A stretch of 64,000 nt of DNA from Bacteroidaceae bacterium (GCA_024400995.1 JAKSLU010000001.1:1-64000); one strand, 5' to 3'. Positions 18,576 to 27,279 are shown, counted from the first letter of the stretch. A program made the numbers and translations. The notes: generated from the sequence alone by a model not told the origin.

Positions 18576-20387
18576 ATGAAGAAAGTTTTACTTACCACAA
18601 CCGTTGCACTTGCTGCCGTGTCAGCATCTGCACAGCAGAAGGTAGTTCCTGTCAAGAACTACAATGCCCCCGTGGCCGTTGCCAAGAACACCCAGGCTCT
18701 TGAGCGTGTTCAGCGTCCTGCCATGCAGTATGGCACCAAGGCTCTCGTTGCTACCTCCGCAGAGAAGACCTTTGCTCCCCGCAAGACCAAGGCTACTGGC
18801 CTCTACTACACCAAGCCCGCAGGCACCATGTTTGCTGGCTGGAATATTGATGGAAATGGTTTTGGTCCCCAGGTGGTTGTGATGCCTTCTATGCAGAACC
18901 TCACCTTTGTGAACCACAGTAACAATGCCGCCTCTACCCAGTGGGTGATGAATGGCCAGGATATGACCCAGTATGCTGATGAGGCTCGCAACATGCCCTG
19001 GGCTTGTGAGCCCGGTAGCATGTACTACCCCCTCACTCTGACCAACGCTGCAGGTTCCGAAAGTTATACCCTTGGTGAGTTCTCTAACTACTATTATGTA
19101 GAGAAGTTGACTCCGACCCCCTCTCTCATTACTACTTTCCCCTCTAAGAACGAGGATGGCAGCTATGACTTTGCACCCATGTACATGGGTTTCTTTAACG
19201 ACCACACCACTCAGCAGTATGCCTTTGGCGGTATGGACAAGCACGCTTCCAGTCCAGAAAATGGCTACCTCTTTGGTACAGGTACTGTAACATTCAGCGG
19301 TGGCACACCTATGCCGATGGCTGGTGTGTTTCAGGAGTATGAGAAGCCCGTTTCTCCTCTCTATGTCGAAGATTTCTACTGTCAGTTCATCTCTCTTGAG
19401 CCCAATGGCACCCCCATCGCTGATGGCAAGGAGGTCAAGGCTTATGTTTTCAACGCAGAGACGGGTGATGAGATTGCAACCCTCGTAGCTACCAAGGACG
19501 ATGTCTTTGGTATTGAAAGTGAGGGTGGTCGTACCTATGGTATGCTTCGCTTTACTCAGTACACCGAGGGTATCTTTGGTGGCGATCCCGTGGCTACTCC
19601 TTTCGTAATTGATTGCCCCTTTGCAGTTGAGATTACTGGTTTCACTCAGGAGGGTGTTGACCTTGGCTTCATGGGCGGTAAGAATGGCAGCAAGGACAAT
19701 GGCTACGGAGAATTCGAGGAGTCTGAGGAAGAACTCAACGACACCTACGCAGTTCTCTATGATCCCACTGCTGAGACCGAAGAGCAGCGCTACACCTACC
19801 AGCCTCTCTATGGTTCTGGCAAGGATGGCGTGAGCATCAACATCCAGTTCAATGCTCTCTTCGACGTCATCGACGTTATGCAGTTCGGCCGGCTCGAGAG
19901 CGGTGAGGTTGTACGTGCCAACGACGTATGCGTGAACAACGAGGGCGATGCCTGCTACAACCGTGCCGACGAGAACATGCCCGGTGCCATTGTTTACACC
20001 GCATTCCCCTGGTTCGATAGCGAGGACAACTCTTACTATAGCATGGAGCTCCCCGAGTGGGTCGTAACCGCTGAGGTTGACGGCAGCCAGTGGGAGGAGC
20101 AGTCTGGCTTTAACCTTGTTGGCTTCCAGGCCGAGCCTTTGCCCGTAGGTGTAGAGGGCCGTGGTGCTCTCGTGACCATCGAGGGTCGTGGTGTGACCTC
20201 TCCCTGCCCCATCTTCGTATATCAGGGTAGCTACGAGGCAGCTCTCAAGGACATCCCCGAGGGCATCCGCGAGACCATCACCAACAAGACCAACACCAGC
20301 AACACCATCTACGATCTCGCTGGCCGTCGCGTTATCCGCAACACCCGTGGCGTGGTTGTTGCCAATGGTCAGAAGATCCTGAAGTAA
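18576..20387 (+). CDS. Secreted protein with T9SS-type C-terminal tail, function unknown
   Basis: 603 residues. Signal peptide (1-19, ending ASAQ). The body is rich in Gly, Tyr and Asn and looks all-beta, but no catalytic motif was recognised. The last 26 residues (YDLAGRRVIRN ... GVVVANGQKILK) fit the short type IX secretion sorting tail shared by five other proteins in this window, so it is probably exported to or released from the surface. It is the last gene of the SusCD locus, 62 nt after the DUF4302 gene, and is followed by a terminator. Its codon use matches its neighbours. Confidence 0.7.
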   Translation: MKKVLLTTTVALAAVSASAQQKVVPVKNYNAPVAVAKNTQALERVQRPAMQYGTKALVATSAEKTFAPRKTKATGLYYTKPAGTMFAGWNIDGNGFGPQVVVMPSMQNLTFVNHSNNAASTQWVMNGQDMTQYADEARNMPWACEPGSMYYPLTLTNAAGSESYTLGEFSNYYYVEKLTPTPSLITTFPSKNEDGSYDFAPMYMGFFNDHTTQQYAFGGMDKHASSPENGYLFGTGTVTFSGGTPMPMAGVFQEYEKPVSPLYVEDFYCQFISLEPNGTPIADGKEVKAYVFNAETGDEIATLVATKDDVFGIESEGGRTYGMLRFTQYTEGIFGGDPVATPFVIDCPFAVEITGFTQEGVDLGFMGGKNGSKDNGYGEFEESEEELNDTYAVLYDPTAETEEQRYTYQPLYGSGKDGVSINIQFNALFDVIDVMQFGRLESGEVVRANDVCVNNEGDACYNRADENMPGAIVYTAFPWFDSEDNSYYSMELPEWVVTAEVDGSQWEEQSGFNLVGFQAEPLPVGVEGRGALVTIEGRGVTSPCPIFVYQGSYEAALKDIPEGIRETITNKTNTSNTIYDLAGRRVIRNTRGVVVANGQKILK

Positions 20388-20416
20388 CCAACACAATCAA
20401 CTATATTTCCCTAAAG

Positions 20417-20455
20417 CGCCCCGCCTCCTCCCCTGTGAGAGCGGGGCGTTTTTCC
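20417..20455 (+). terminator. Terminator of the SusCD locus
   Basis: A GC-rich stem (CGCCCCGC with GCGGGGCG) has a 16-nt loop and is followed by TTTTTCCCTTTT. Confidence 0.85.
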
Positions 20456-20502
20456 CTTTTCTCTTATCCCACTCCGTAGCCTACACCTACACTCACACCC
20501 CT

Positions 20503-23500
20503 ATGACGCAGCCCGACTATCATTCCACTCTCCAGGAACTCCTCCAGGAGCTCCACGACGACAGCACTCAGCCCGATGTGCGCCGCTCCTATCGTGTTAT
20601 GATGAGCGTGTTGCGTCGTGGCGTGGAACCCTTAACGAGCCACACCCATCTGCAGCATCCCTCCCTTTCGGCCAAGCTTCACTACCTGCTCTCTGAGCGC
20701 CGAGCCCCCTCCGTCCTGCGCCACCGCATCAACGATGCCCGCCAGCGCATGCGTCAGGCCTCCGTGCTGCCACCCGCTGAGCTCACCCTCCATCGCTCCA
20801 CTGACCGCCAGGCTCTGGAGGAGGCTCTGCAGCTGTTCTATAGTCCCGCTGCCCCCGCTGCTCCTGCCGTCAACGGCGGGGAAGGCGACCCTGCTCGACT
20901 ATCCCTCCCCTTAAGAGGGGGAGGTGTCAGCGGCTCTGCCGCTGACGGAGGGGATCTTTTCCTCCGCCTCTCCGTCCTCTCCTTCACCCCCACGACCCTC
21001 ACGGGCCGTACCGACGACGGCAGCGTCCTCACCTGCGACTACTCCTCCGCCAACCCCTATCTCTATGACCGTGACTGGAGCTATCTCACCAAGCTCCTGC
21101 GCCCTGGTGCCCAAATCAACATCGTCCGCCCCCACGTGAGAGAGGGCAACCCCCATGTGCTACCAGAGCTCTTCATTGTAGAGCCCGACCTCCTGATGGA
21201 TATCACCGCTGTGGCGGGCTGCATAGAGAGCTATGCCGAGTCGCCCCTTGTGCATCTGCTCAACCGCCTTGCCCCCAACGAGACCACAGCCCCCATCCTC
21301 CTCGGCAACCTGGCCTCGCAGCTCCTCGATGAGGCTCTCCATGGCCAGAGGCGCCCCTATGTGGAGAGTGCCCGTGAGTTCCTGCGCCACAATGCCCTCC
21401 TCCTGGCCACCACTGACCTGCCTGCTGACTTCCATGCTGAGGCCCAGCGCCAGGCTGACAACATCCGCCATGCCGTCGATGAGGGACTAGGTCAGCATCT
21501 CTCAGGGTTCCGCCGTGACGATGTGGTGTTGGAGCCCACCTTCTTCTGCGAACCACTCGGACTACAGGGACGTATGGACATGCTCCAGCTCGATGGCCAC
21601 ATTCTCGTGGAGCAAAAGAGCGGCAAGGGCGGCTGGCCCCCACCTCCCGATCCCGAGCAACCAGTGCAGCAGCAAAAGCACTATGCGCAGATGCTCCTCT
21701 ATATGGCCGTCCTCCACTATGGATTGGGCATCGCCAACGACCAGATAGCCCCCTTCCTCCTCTATAGCAAGTACGCCAAGGGTCTGCTCAACCTCGGTCC
21801 CGCTCCCCAGTTGCTCCATCTCGCCCTGCGCCTGCGCAACCAGATGGCCCGCTGCGAGCAGATTTATGCTGAGGAGGGCTATGGCGTCCTGCTCAGCCTC
21901 ACCCCCGAGCGCCTGCGACTCAAGCCCGGCAGTGACAAGCTCTGGCAACAGTACAAGCTCCCCCAACTCCGCGCTCTCCTCCGTCCCATCAGCGAGGCCT
22001 CGCCGCTGGAGCAGGCCTACTATCTGAGGTATCTCCGCTTTGTGAGTACCGAACATCTGCTCTCCAAGGTCGGCAATGGCCAGAAGGACGGCTCTGGCTT
22101 CAGTGCCAAGTGGCAGTGCTCTCTCGACGAGAAGCGCGTGGCAGGCAACATCCTCGATGGTCTCCGCCTCCTCTCTCCCTCCTCCCCCGATGAGCGCAAC
22201 ATAGAGGAGGTTGTGCTCTCCTTGGCGCAGCCCACGGAGGACTATCTCGGCAGCTCGGGTGCACAGGCCCCCAACTTCAGGCGTGGCGACATCGTCGTGC
22301 TCTATCCCTACGAGGAGGGCACGGAGCCCGATGTGCGCCGCACCCCATGCCTGCGTGGCTCCTTGGCCGAGCGCACCACGGAGTCCGTCACCATCCGCCT
22401 CCGTGCCCCCCAGAGCACGGCTGCGTTCTTCTGTGCCCCTCCTTCAAAGGAGGGGAAGAGTTGGGCCATAGAGCATGACTTCTATGAGGCCTCCTCTGCG
22501 GGACTCTTCCGTGGGCTTCATGCCTTCCTGTCTGCTCCCCGTGAGCGTCGCGACCTGTTGCTCTGCCAGCGCCGTCCCCGCGTGGATGAGAGCCTCAGAC
22601 TCAGGGGAGAGTATGGTGCCTTTGACGACCTTGCCCTCAGGGTGCGTCAGGCCCAGGACCTCTTTCTCATCATTGGGCCTCCCGGCACGGGCAAGACCTC
22701 CTTTGGCCTCATGACCACCCTGCAGGAGGAACTCCTCACACCCCAGAGCAGCGTGCTCATCCTCAGCTATACCAATCGAGCCGTGGATGAGGCGTGCAGC
22801 AAACTCGTGGAGGTCGGTATCGACTTTGTGCGTATAGGCGGCAGCCTCAGTTGTAGTGACGAGTGCCGTCCCCATCTGCTGGAGGAGCGCACCACTGCTC
22901 TCAACAGTGCCAATGAGATACGTCAGCTCATTGCCAGTACTCGCGTCTTTGCTGCTACTACCGCTGCCCTGTGTGGCCACCTGGAACTGTTCCGCCTCAA
23001 GTCGTTCTCCCTTGCCATCATCGACGAGGCCTCCCAGATACTCGAGCCCCAGCTCCTGCCTCTCCTGAGCGCGCAGACCGCCGACCAGCGTCCTGCCATC
23101 GCCAAGATCGTCATGATTGGCGACCACAAGCAGTTGCCCGCCGTCGTTCAGCAGAGCGAGCAGGAGGCCGCCGTCACCTCGCCCCAGTTGCAGGCTATAG
23201 GACTCCGGGACTGCCGCAGTAGCCTCTTTGAGCGTCTGCTGCGTGCCTACCGCGAGGATCCCTCGGTGGTCTATATGCTCACGCGCCAGGGCCGCATGCA
23301 CCCCAAGGTGGCCAGTTTCCCCAACCAGGCCTTCTATGCCGGTCGCCTCACCGATGCTGGTCGTCCGCACCAGCAGGAGGAGGGTGGGGGAGCACGCGTC
23401 CACTATATCGATGTACCTACGCCCGAGCACTCCCCTTCCGACAAGGTGAACCTCGCCGAGGCCGATGTCATCGCCCAGCAGGTCAGTCACTATCTCAGCC

Positions 23501-23862
23501 AGGGATACAGTATCGCCGAGATAGGCATCATCGTGCCCTATCGCAACCAGATAGCCGCCGTGCGCCGTGCGCTGAGTGAGCAGGCTGGAGTGGCCGATAC
23601 CGAGCTGAGCCGTATGGTCATCGACACGGTGGAGCGTCTGCAGGGGTCGCAGCGCAGGGTGATCATCTATGGCGTGACCATCCAACGACGTTACCAGCTG
23701 CAGTTCCTCACGTCGCACACCTTTGAGGAGGATGGCCAGCTCATTGACCGCAAGCTCAATGTGGCCATGACTCGTGCCATGGACCATCTCCTCATCGTAG
23801 GCAACGCCGCCCTCCTGCGCCACTCGCCCGTCTATAGTGCCCTACTCGATGCGCTGGCGTAG
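20503..23862 (+). CDS. Dna2-like protein: PD-(D/E)XK nuclease fused to superfamily 1 helicase
   Basis: 1119 residues. The middle region carries a Cas4/RecB-type nuclease (about 345-410: GRMDML, then ILVEQKSGKG, then a Q-x-x-x-Y helix). The C-terminal half is a Upf1/Dna2-type helicase. It has Walker A GPPGTGKTS (about 725), motif Ia LSYTNRAVDEA, motif II IDEAS (about 840), motif III GDHKQLPAV, RMHP, motif V VERLQGSQ and motif VI NVAMTRAMD (about 1086). Family knowledge suggests DNA end processing or repair. Two stretches look inserted: about residues 134-150, encoded by a palindromic repeat (20903-20953), and about 645-651, encoded by a GC hairpin (22436-22455). A G9 tract follows the stop codon. 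It stands alone, with a terminator before it. Confidence 0.88.
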   Translation: MTQPDYHSTLQELLQELHDDSTQPDVRRSYRVMMSVLRRGVEPLTSHTHLQHPSLSAKLHYLLSERRAPSVLRHRINDARQRMRQASVLPPAELTLHRSTDRQALEEALQLFYSPAAPAAPAVNGGEGDPARLSLPLRGGGVSGSAADGGDLFLRLSVLSFTPTTLTGRTDDGSVLTCDYSSANPYLYDRDWSYLTKLLRPGAQINIVRPHVREGNPHVLPELFIVEPDLLMDITAVAGCIESYAESPLVHLLNRLAPNETTAPILLGNLASQLLDEALHGQRRPYVESAREFLRHNALLLATTDLPADFHAEAQRQADNIRHAVDEGLGQHLSGFRRDDVVLEPTFFCEPLGLQGRMDMLQLDGHILVEQKSGKGGWPPPPDPEQPVQQQKHYAQMLLYMAVLHYGLGIANDQIAPFLLYSKYAKGLLNLGPAPQLLHLALRLRNQMARCEQIYAEEGYGVLLSLTPERLRLKPGSDKLWQQYKLPQLRALLRPISEASPLEQAYYLRYLRFVSTEHLLSKVGNGQKDGSGFSAKWQCSLDEKRVAGNILDGLRLLSPSSPDERNIEEVVLSLAQPTEDYLGSSGAQAPNFRRGDIVVLYPYEEGTEPDVRRTPCLRGSLAERTTESVTIRLRAPQSTAAFFCAPPSKEGKSWAIEHDFYEASSAGLFRGLHAFLSAPRERRDLLLCQRRPRVDESLRLRGEYGAFDDLALRVRQAQDLFLIIGPPGTGKTSFGLMTTLQEELLTPQSSVLILSYTNRAVDEACSKLVEVGIDFVRIGGSLSCSDECRPHLLEERTTALNSANEIRQLIASTRVFAATTAALCGHLELFRLKSFSLAIIDEASQILEPQLLPLLSAQTADQRPAIAKIVMIGDHKQLPAVVQQSEQEAAVTSPQLQAIGLRDCRSSLFERLLRAYREDPSVVYMLTRQGRMHPKVASFPNQAFYAGRLTDAGRPHQQEEGGGARVHYIDVPTPEHSPSDKVNLAEADVIAQQVSHYLSQGYSIAEIGIIVPYRNQIAAVRRALSEQAGVADTELSRMVIDTVERLQGSQRRVIIYGVTIQRRYQLQFLTSHTFEEDGQLIDRKLNVAMTRAMDHLLIVGNAALLRHSPVYSALLDALA
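20903..20953 (+). repeat. CCTCCCC palindromic element, in frame inside the nuclease-helicase gene
   Basis: Order: CCCTCCCC, 6 nt, GGGGGAGG, T, then hairpin GTCAGCGG-ctctg-CCGCTGAC, then GGAGGGG. The layout matches copies at 28930-28980 (reverse), 51379-51420, 55516-55574 (reverse) and 55664-55723. At 51 bp it adds 17 codons without breaking the frame. Arm 1 can pair with either arm 2 or arm 3. Confidence 0.75.
22436..22455 (+). repeat. Short CCCCTCC/GGAGGGG palindrome inside the nuclease-helicase gene
   Basis: A perfect 20-bp inverted repeat, CCCCTCCTT-ca-AAGGAGGGG, encodes about APPSKEG. It resembles the first hairpin of the CCTCCCC elements without their variable hairpin, so it may be a remnant or a half copy. 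Confidence 0.5.
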
Positions 23863-23868
23863 TGCACA

Positions 23869-23877
23869 GGGGGGGGG
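23869..23877 (+). repeat. G9 homopolymer
   Basis: Nine consecutive G lie 7 nt after the helicase stop codon. It is one of five G/C runs of eight or nine in this window, all outside genes. Confidence 0.9.
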
Positions 23878-23892
23878 ACTCACCAGCAAAAG

Positions 23893-23975
23893 CCTGTGTG
23901 AGATCTGTGAGATCTGTGGAATCTGTGGGAGGTTTGTGGCCCACAGATTCCACAGATTGCACAGATTGTCACAGA
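23893..23975 (+). repeat. CTGTG-rich inverted repeat with trailing AATT-rich repeats
   Basis: A long imperfect hairpin pairs arms of about 35 nt built from ATCTGTGG/CCACAGAT words around the loop AGGTTTGTGG. Three ATCTGTG steps occur on one side and three CACAGAT steps on the other. Up to about 24040 it is followed by degenerate tandem words of the type CACGAATTGAACGCAAATT. No coding sequence is seen in 23863-24479. Confidence 0.75.
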
Positions 23976-24071
23976 ATCGATTCTTTGACTTGAACACAAA
24001 TTGTCACGAATTGAACGCAAATTATCAGAAATTATTTTTGGCAGCCGAGCCGAACAAATGTGGTCAAAACC

Positions 24072-24229
24072 CGTGCACTTGTGCACTAATGCTGTAATAT
24101 CCTGTTATAGAGCTTGTTGCGAGTGTACAAGCCCTACATCGTTGTGCACACTGTGCACAACTGTGTACGGCTGTACACTATGTAACGCAATGAAGCATCG
24201 GCAGTTACGCGCTAGTGTACAAAAACTGG
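24072..24229 (+). repeat. Composite intergenic element, palindromic block, copy 2
   Basis: Starts CGTGCACTTGTGCACT like copy 3. The centre AGTGTACA-AGCC ... GTTGTGCACA against TGTGCACAAC ... GGCTGTACACT is an imperfect palindrome centred near 24150. It ends AGTGTACAAAAACTGGGG, then AAAAACTTTTTTTG, as in the other copies. The length is about 158 bp, and an array of 22-bp repeats starts 45 bp later. Confidence 0.8.
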
Positions 24230-24274
24230 GGAAAAACTTTTTTTGACCCCAACGACAGCAGCACACGGAGTCGT

Positions 24275-24340
24275 TCTCCCCTAGAGTACAGACTAGTTTT
24301 TCCTGGAGTATAGAGTAGTTCTTCTTAGTGTGGGGTGTAG
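24275..24340 (+). repeat. 22-bp repeat array, copy 2 (three units)
   Basis: Three contiguous 22-bp units (24275-24296, 24297-24318, 24319-24340). Each has T-rich sequence, then C-C/T-T-A/G-G-A/T-G-T, and ends in TAG. The unit is the same as at 37408 and 60382. Confidence 0.75.
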
Positions 24341-24442
24341 TTTTGTCCAAAGTCGGGCGCACTCAGAGTCAGAATGTGGCCTATTTTTGCGCATAATGCA
24401 AAAAATGCAGTCTCTGGGCATACACCCAACGTGGTTTTTTTG

Positions 24443-24450
24443 TAATTTTG
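24443..24450 (+). promoter_or_regulatory. Promoter of the 85-residue gene, -7 box
   Basis: TAATTTTG followed by CAAACG lies 29 nt before the ATG at 24480. It excludes the in-frame upstream ATG at 24330 as the translated start. Confidence 0.6.
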
Positions 24451-24479
24451 CAAACGATAGCCCAAATATAGTAACACCT

Positions 24480-24737
24480 ATGGAAGTGCAAGAGCCCATG
24501 GCAGCCTACGGCACTGCCGACATACAAGAACTTCGCCAGCAGGCCATTCGCCTTGTTGAGGAATCCCAGGACGAGGACGAACTCCGCATGTGCATATCCC
24601 TCATGCAGCACGAACCCATGCCCTGCTGCTTCAGCGAGGAGGAACTCGACGAGGAGATCCGCCTCAGCGAGGCCTCGGGGTATGCCACAGACGAAGAAGT
24701 CAGACACATGTATGAACAATGGGGCATCGCACTGTAA
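24480..24737 (+). CDS. Small acidic protein, orphan antitoxin-like
   Basis: 85 residues with this start, chosen because a promoter -7 box (24443-24450) lies between it and the in-frame ATG at 24330. Highly acidic and helical: IRLVEESQDEDELRMCISLM, then FSEEELDEEIRLSEASGYAT and EEVRHMYEQWGIAL. The pattern of a helix with alternating Glu followed by an A-x-G-x-x-x-(S/T)-x-E-E-V step resembles the toxin-binding tails of RelE/ParE-partner antitoxins in Bacteroidetes. No toxin gene fits in the 125 nt before the next gene or just upstream. The function is unknown, and a regulatory protein without a partner is equally possible. Confidence 0.6.
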   Translation: MEVQEPMAAYGTADIQELRQQAIRLVEESQDEDELRMCISLMQHEPMPCCFSEEELDEEIRLSEASGYATDEEVRHMYEQWGIAL

Positions 24738-24861
24738 AATGGAATAAGTCCGCGGTTAAGCGAAGCCGTGAGATAGGTGAGTGGTATTGTCATAGTGGCT
24801 GTCATCAGCACTCGCATGAATTACTATATGGTTTAGATAATATCAAAATCACAATTTTAAT

Positions 24862-27165
24862 ATGAAACACAATTACATAACGAAGTCCCTCCTCCTCATC
24901 TTCGCCATGATTATGAGTGTGTGCGGAGCGTGGGCAGAGGAGTATTCGTTTACAATCGGTACGAGTGACTTTAGTACGACAAGCTATGCCGCAAATAATA
25001 CAAGTCATGAATTTACGGCCACTTGTACCACTGATGCCAGTAAGATTATGACTGTCTCATGTACCTCTAACCAGGTTATGCAGTCCTCTGGAGTTATGCA
25101 GTGGCAGAAAAGTAACGGTTACATATACAACACAACAGACTTAGGCACGATTAAGTCAGTGACTGTAAATAGTTCTGCTGGAAGTTTCACAACTTACTAC
25201 GGTACTGCAGAACATCCGACATCGGGCACAACTGTAGGTAATGGCTTCTTTACGGTGGTGGTAGGAGGCGCAACAGGCAGAACGTCTTCTATCGTAGTTG
25301 TATTTGAGAAGGGCAATACCCCCAGCAAGCCCCTCTCTTCCATCGCAGTATCTGGTACTCCCACCAAGACTACCTATTATGATGGTGACAAGTTTAGCAC
25401 CGATGGTCTGACCGTGACCGGTACCTACAGCGACAACACTACCGAGACCCTTACGTCTGGCGTCACCTGGAACGTAACCCCCGAGACCCTCACCACAGGT
25501 ACTACCTCCGTGAGTGTGACTGCTATGGTAGGTGAGAAGACCTCCGCCTCTTACACTGTCAATGGTCTGACCGTAAATGCTATTCCCGAGAAGACCATTG
25601 CGGAGTTTATCGCTGCAGAAGGTGGTAAGTGCTATCTCACTGGTGTTGTGAGCAATATCAAGAATACTACTTATGGCAACTATGATCTGACTGACGAGAG
25701 TGGTACAATCTATGTATATGGTACCCTGACCTCCGCAGGCGTTTCTGCCCAGTTTGCAAGTCTCGACGTCGAAGAGAACGATCGCATCAAGGTGCTTGCA
25801 GAGAGCTATGAACTCTATGGTAGCACACCCGAAGCTAAAAATGTTATCTTTGTAGAGAACTTGGGCTCAGTTGGTCCCAGCCTTTCTTCTATCGCCGTCA
25901 GCGGCACTCCTGACAAGACTGCATACTACGAGGGCGATCTCTTCAGCCCTGCTGGACTTGTAGTAACAGGTACGTATAGCGATGCCTCTACCAAGGATCT
26001 CACCGGCAAGGCCGAGTGGACTATAACACCCTCCACTGGCCTCACTCTGGGCATGACCTCCGTGAGCGTAGTGGCCACAGTGGACGAAGTCTCTTCTGCT
26101 GCATTTACTGTTGAGGGCTTGGTTGTTAGCGAGAAGCCTCTTATGTACGAGGTTGACTTTGAGTCTGCTACTGATGATTACACTGATTGGGTGTTTACCA
26201 ACTTTACGAGCAAAGCAACTCATAGCAGCGTTACTGCTCATGGGGGTAGCAACTTTGGAACTACTGGCGGTAAGGCCACAGGTTCTTTGCAGACGAAGAA
26301 CAAGGTGGCATTCCCCAATGAACTTACGTTCTATGTGTCGAAGCAGACGAGCAACAACACTGCCAGCATATGGAAGGTAGAGGTGTCAGCTAATGGCACT
26401 GACTGGACTTCGGTTAAGGAGCAGAGCGCAATAAGCATGAATGCAGGCACATGGGTAAAGGTGTCCCAGGATCTAAGTAGCTATAAGGATGTTTATGTGC
26501 GTATCTATTATACTGGTACTACAGCCGTTCGCTGCATTGACGATGTCACGCTGACCTACAGCAAGCCCTTCCCCGTCACCTTCCGCAAGGCAGGCAATGG
26601 CTATAGCACCCTCTATACCAGTGAGACTGCGCTGACCATCCCCGAGGGCGTTGAGGCCTACTACTGCACACTGAAGGATAATGGCAACATGGACGCCCAC
26701 GAGCTGACTGACGTGATTCCCGCTTCTACCCCCGTTGTGCTCCACTACACTGGTGAGCTCACTGACGACAAGACCATCAACTTTGCCCACTCCATCGAGG
26801 AGGGTGAGGATGCCAGCGCCAATGTCCTCAAGGGTACCGACGATGCTCTGGATATTACTTCTATTACTGACAACGACTTCTATGTGCTCTCCATTGTGGA
26901 TGGCCAGGTAGGCTTCTACAAGTTCGGTGGCGACGCACTCGCTGCTGGTAAGGCCTACTACATGACCGCCAAGGCTCCCGCAGGTGGTGAGACTCGTGGC
27001 TTCATCCTCGACTTTGGCTTTGACGAGGGTAATACCACTGGCGTATGCAACGTGCAGACCATTGCTCCTGCTGCCAAGGCTAGCTTTGACCTGCAGGGTC
27101 GCCGCGTGATGGGTGCTACCAAGGGCCTCGTCATCAAGAACGGTCGCGTCATGCTCAACCGCTAA
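24862..27165 (+). CDS. Secreted multidomain protein with Ig-like domains, OB-fold and T9SS tail
   Basis: 767 residues. Signal peptide (1-22, ending AWAE). An N-terminal beta region precedes two bacterial Ig-like (Big_3-type) domains that are near copies of each other, at about 158-237 and 340-425. Both open LSSIAVSGTP and contain VTGTYSD. Between them (about 245-335) lies a region resembling an OB-fold (CYLTGVVSNI ... GTIYVYGTL). A jelly-roll-like domain follows (about 430-570: VDFESATDDYTDW to CIDDVTLTYS), of the kind found in cleaved adhesins. The T9SS-type tail is FDLQGRRVMGATKGLVIKNG. No catalytic site was seen, so an adhesive or ligand-binding surface role is likely. A strong bidirectional terminator follows. 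Confidence 0.72.
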   Translation: MKHNYITKSLLLIFAMIMSVCGAWAEEYSFTIGTSDFSTTSYAANNTSHEFTATCTTDASKIMTVSCTSNQVMQSSGVMQWQKSNGYIYNTTDLGTIKSVTVNSSAGSFTTYYGTAEHPTSGTTVGNGFFTVVVGGATGRTSSIVVVFEKGNTPSKPLSSIAVSGTPTKTTYYDGDKFSTDGLTVTGTYSDNTTETLTSGVTWNVTPETLTTGTTSVSVTAMVGEKTSASYTVNGLTVNAIPEKTIAEFIAAEGGKCYLTGVVSNIKNTTYGNYDLTDESGTIYVYGTLTSAGVSAQFASLDVEENDRIKVLAESYELYGSTPEAKNVIFVENLGSVGPSLSSIAVSGTPDKTAYYEGDLFSPAGLVVTGTYSDASTKDLTGKAEWTITPSTGLTLGMTSVSVVATVDEVSSAAFTVEGLVVSEKPLMYEVDFESATDDYTDWVFTNFTSKATHSSVTAHGGSNFGTTGGKATGSLQTKNKVAFPNELTFYVSKQTSNNTASIWKVEVSANGTDWTSVKEQSAISMNAGTWVKVSQDLSSYKDVYVRIYYTGTTAVRCIDDVTLTYSKPFPVTFRKAGNGYSTLYTSETALTIPEGVEAYYCTLKDNGNMDAHELTDVIPASTPVVLHYTGELTDDKTINFAHSIEEGEDASANVLKGTDDALDITSITDNDFYVLSIVDGQVGFYKFGGDALAAGKAYYMTAKAPAGGETRGFILDFGFDEGNTTGVCNVQTIAPAAKASFDLQGRRVMGATKGLVIKNGRVMLNR

Positions 27166-27186
27166 TAACTAGAAATTACTCAGCCA

Positions 27187-27239
27187 AAATCCCGCAAGTT
27201 CTACACCACTCTCTCTGGGTGTAGGACTTGCGGGATTTT
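27187..27239. terminator. Bidirectional terminator between convergent genes
   Basis: A stem of about 22 bp (AAAATCCCGCAAGT-CTACACC with GGGTGTAG-ACTTGCGGGATTTT, one extra T/G on each side) has a 9-nt loop. It serves the Ig-like gene on the + strand and the ABC-F gene on the - strand. Confidence 0.9.
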
Positions 27240-27279
27240 GTGTTAGTGCTACTGGTGTTTTACCAGCGACGGCTCGTGA

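Noticed and set aside
20503..23862. Nuclease-helicase as part of an anti-phage defence island
   Set aside because: It stands alone between a SusCD locus and repeats, with no partner genes; a housekeeping or repair role is simpler.
24275..24340. CRISPR array suggested by regularly spaced short repeats
   Set aside because: The 22-bp units are contiguous with no unique spacers, only three units occur, and no cas gene is nearby. The Cas4-like domain at 20503-23862 belongs to a Dna2-type helicase.
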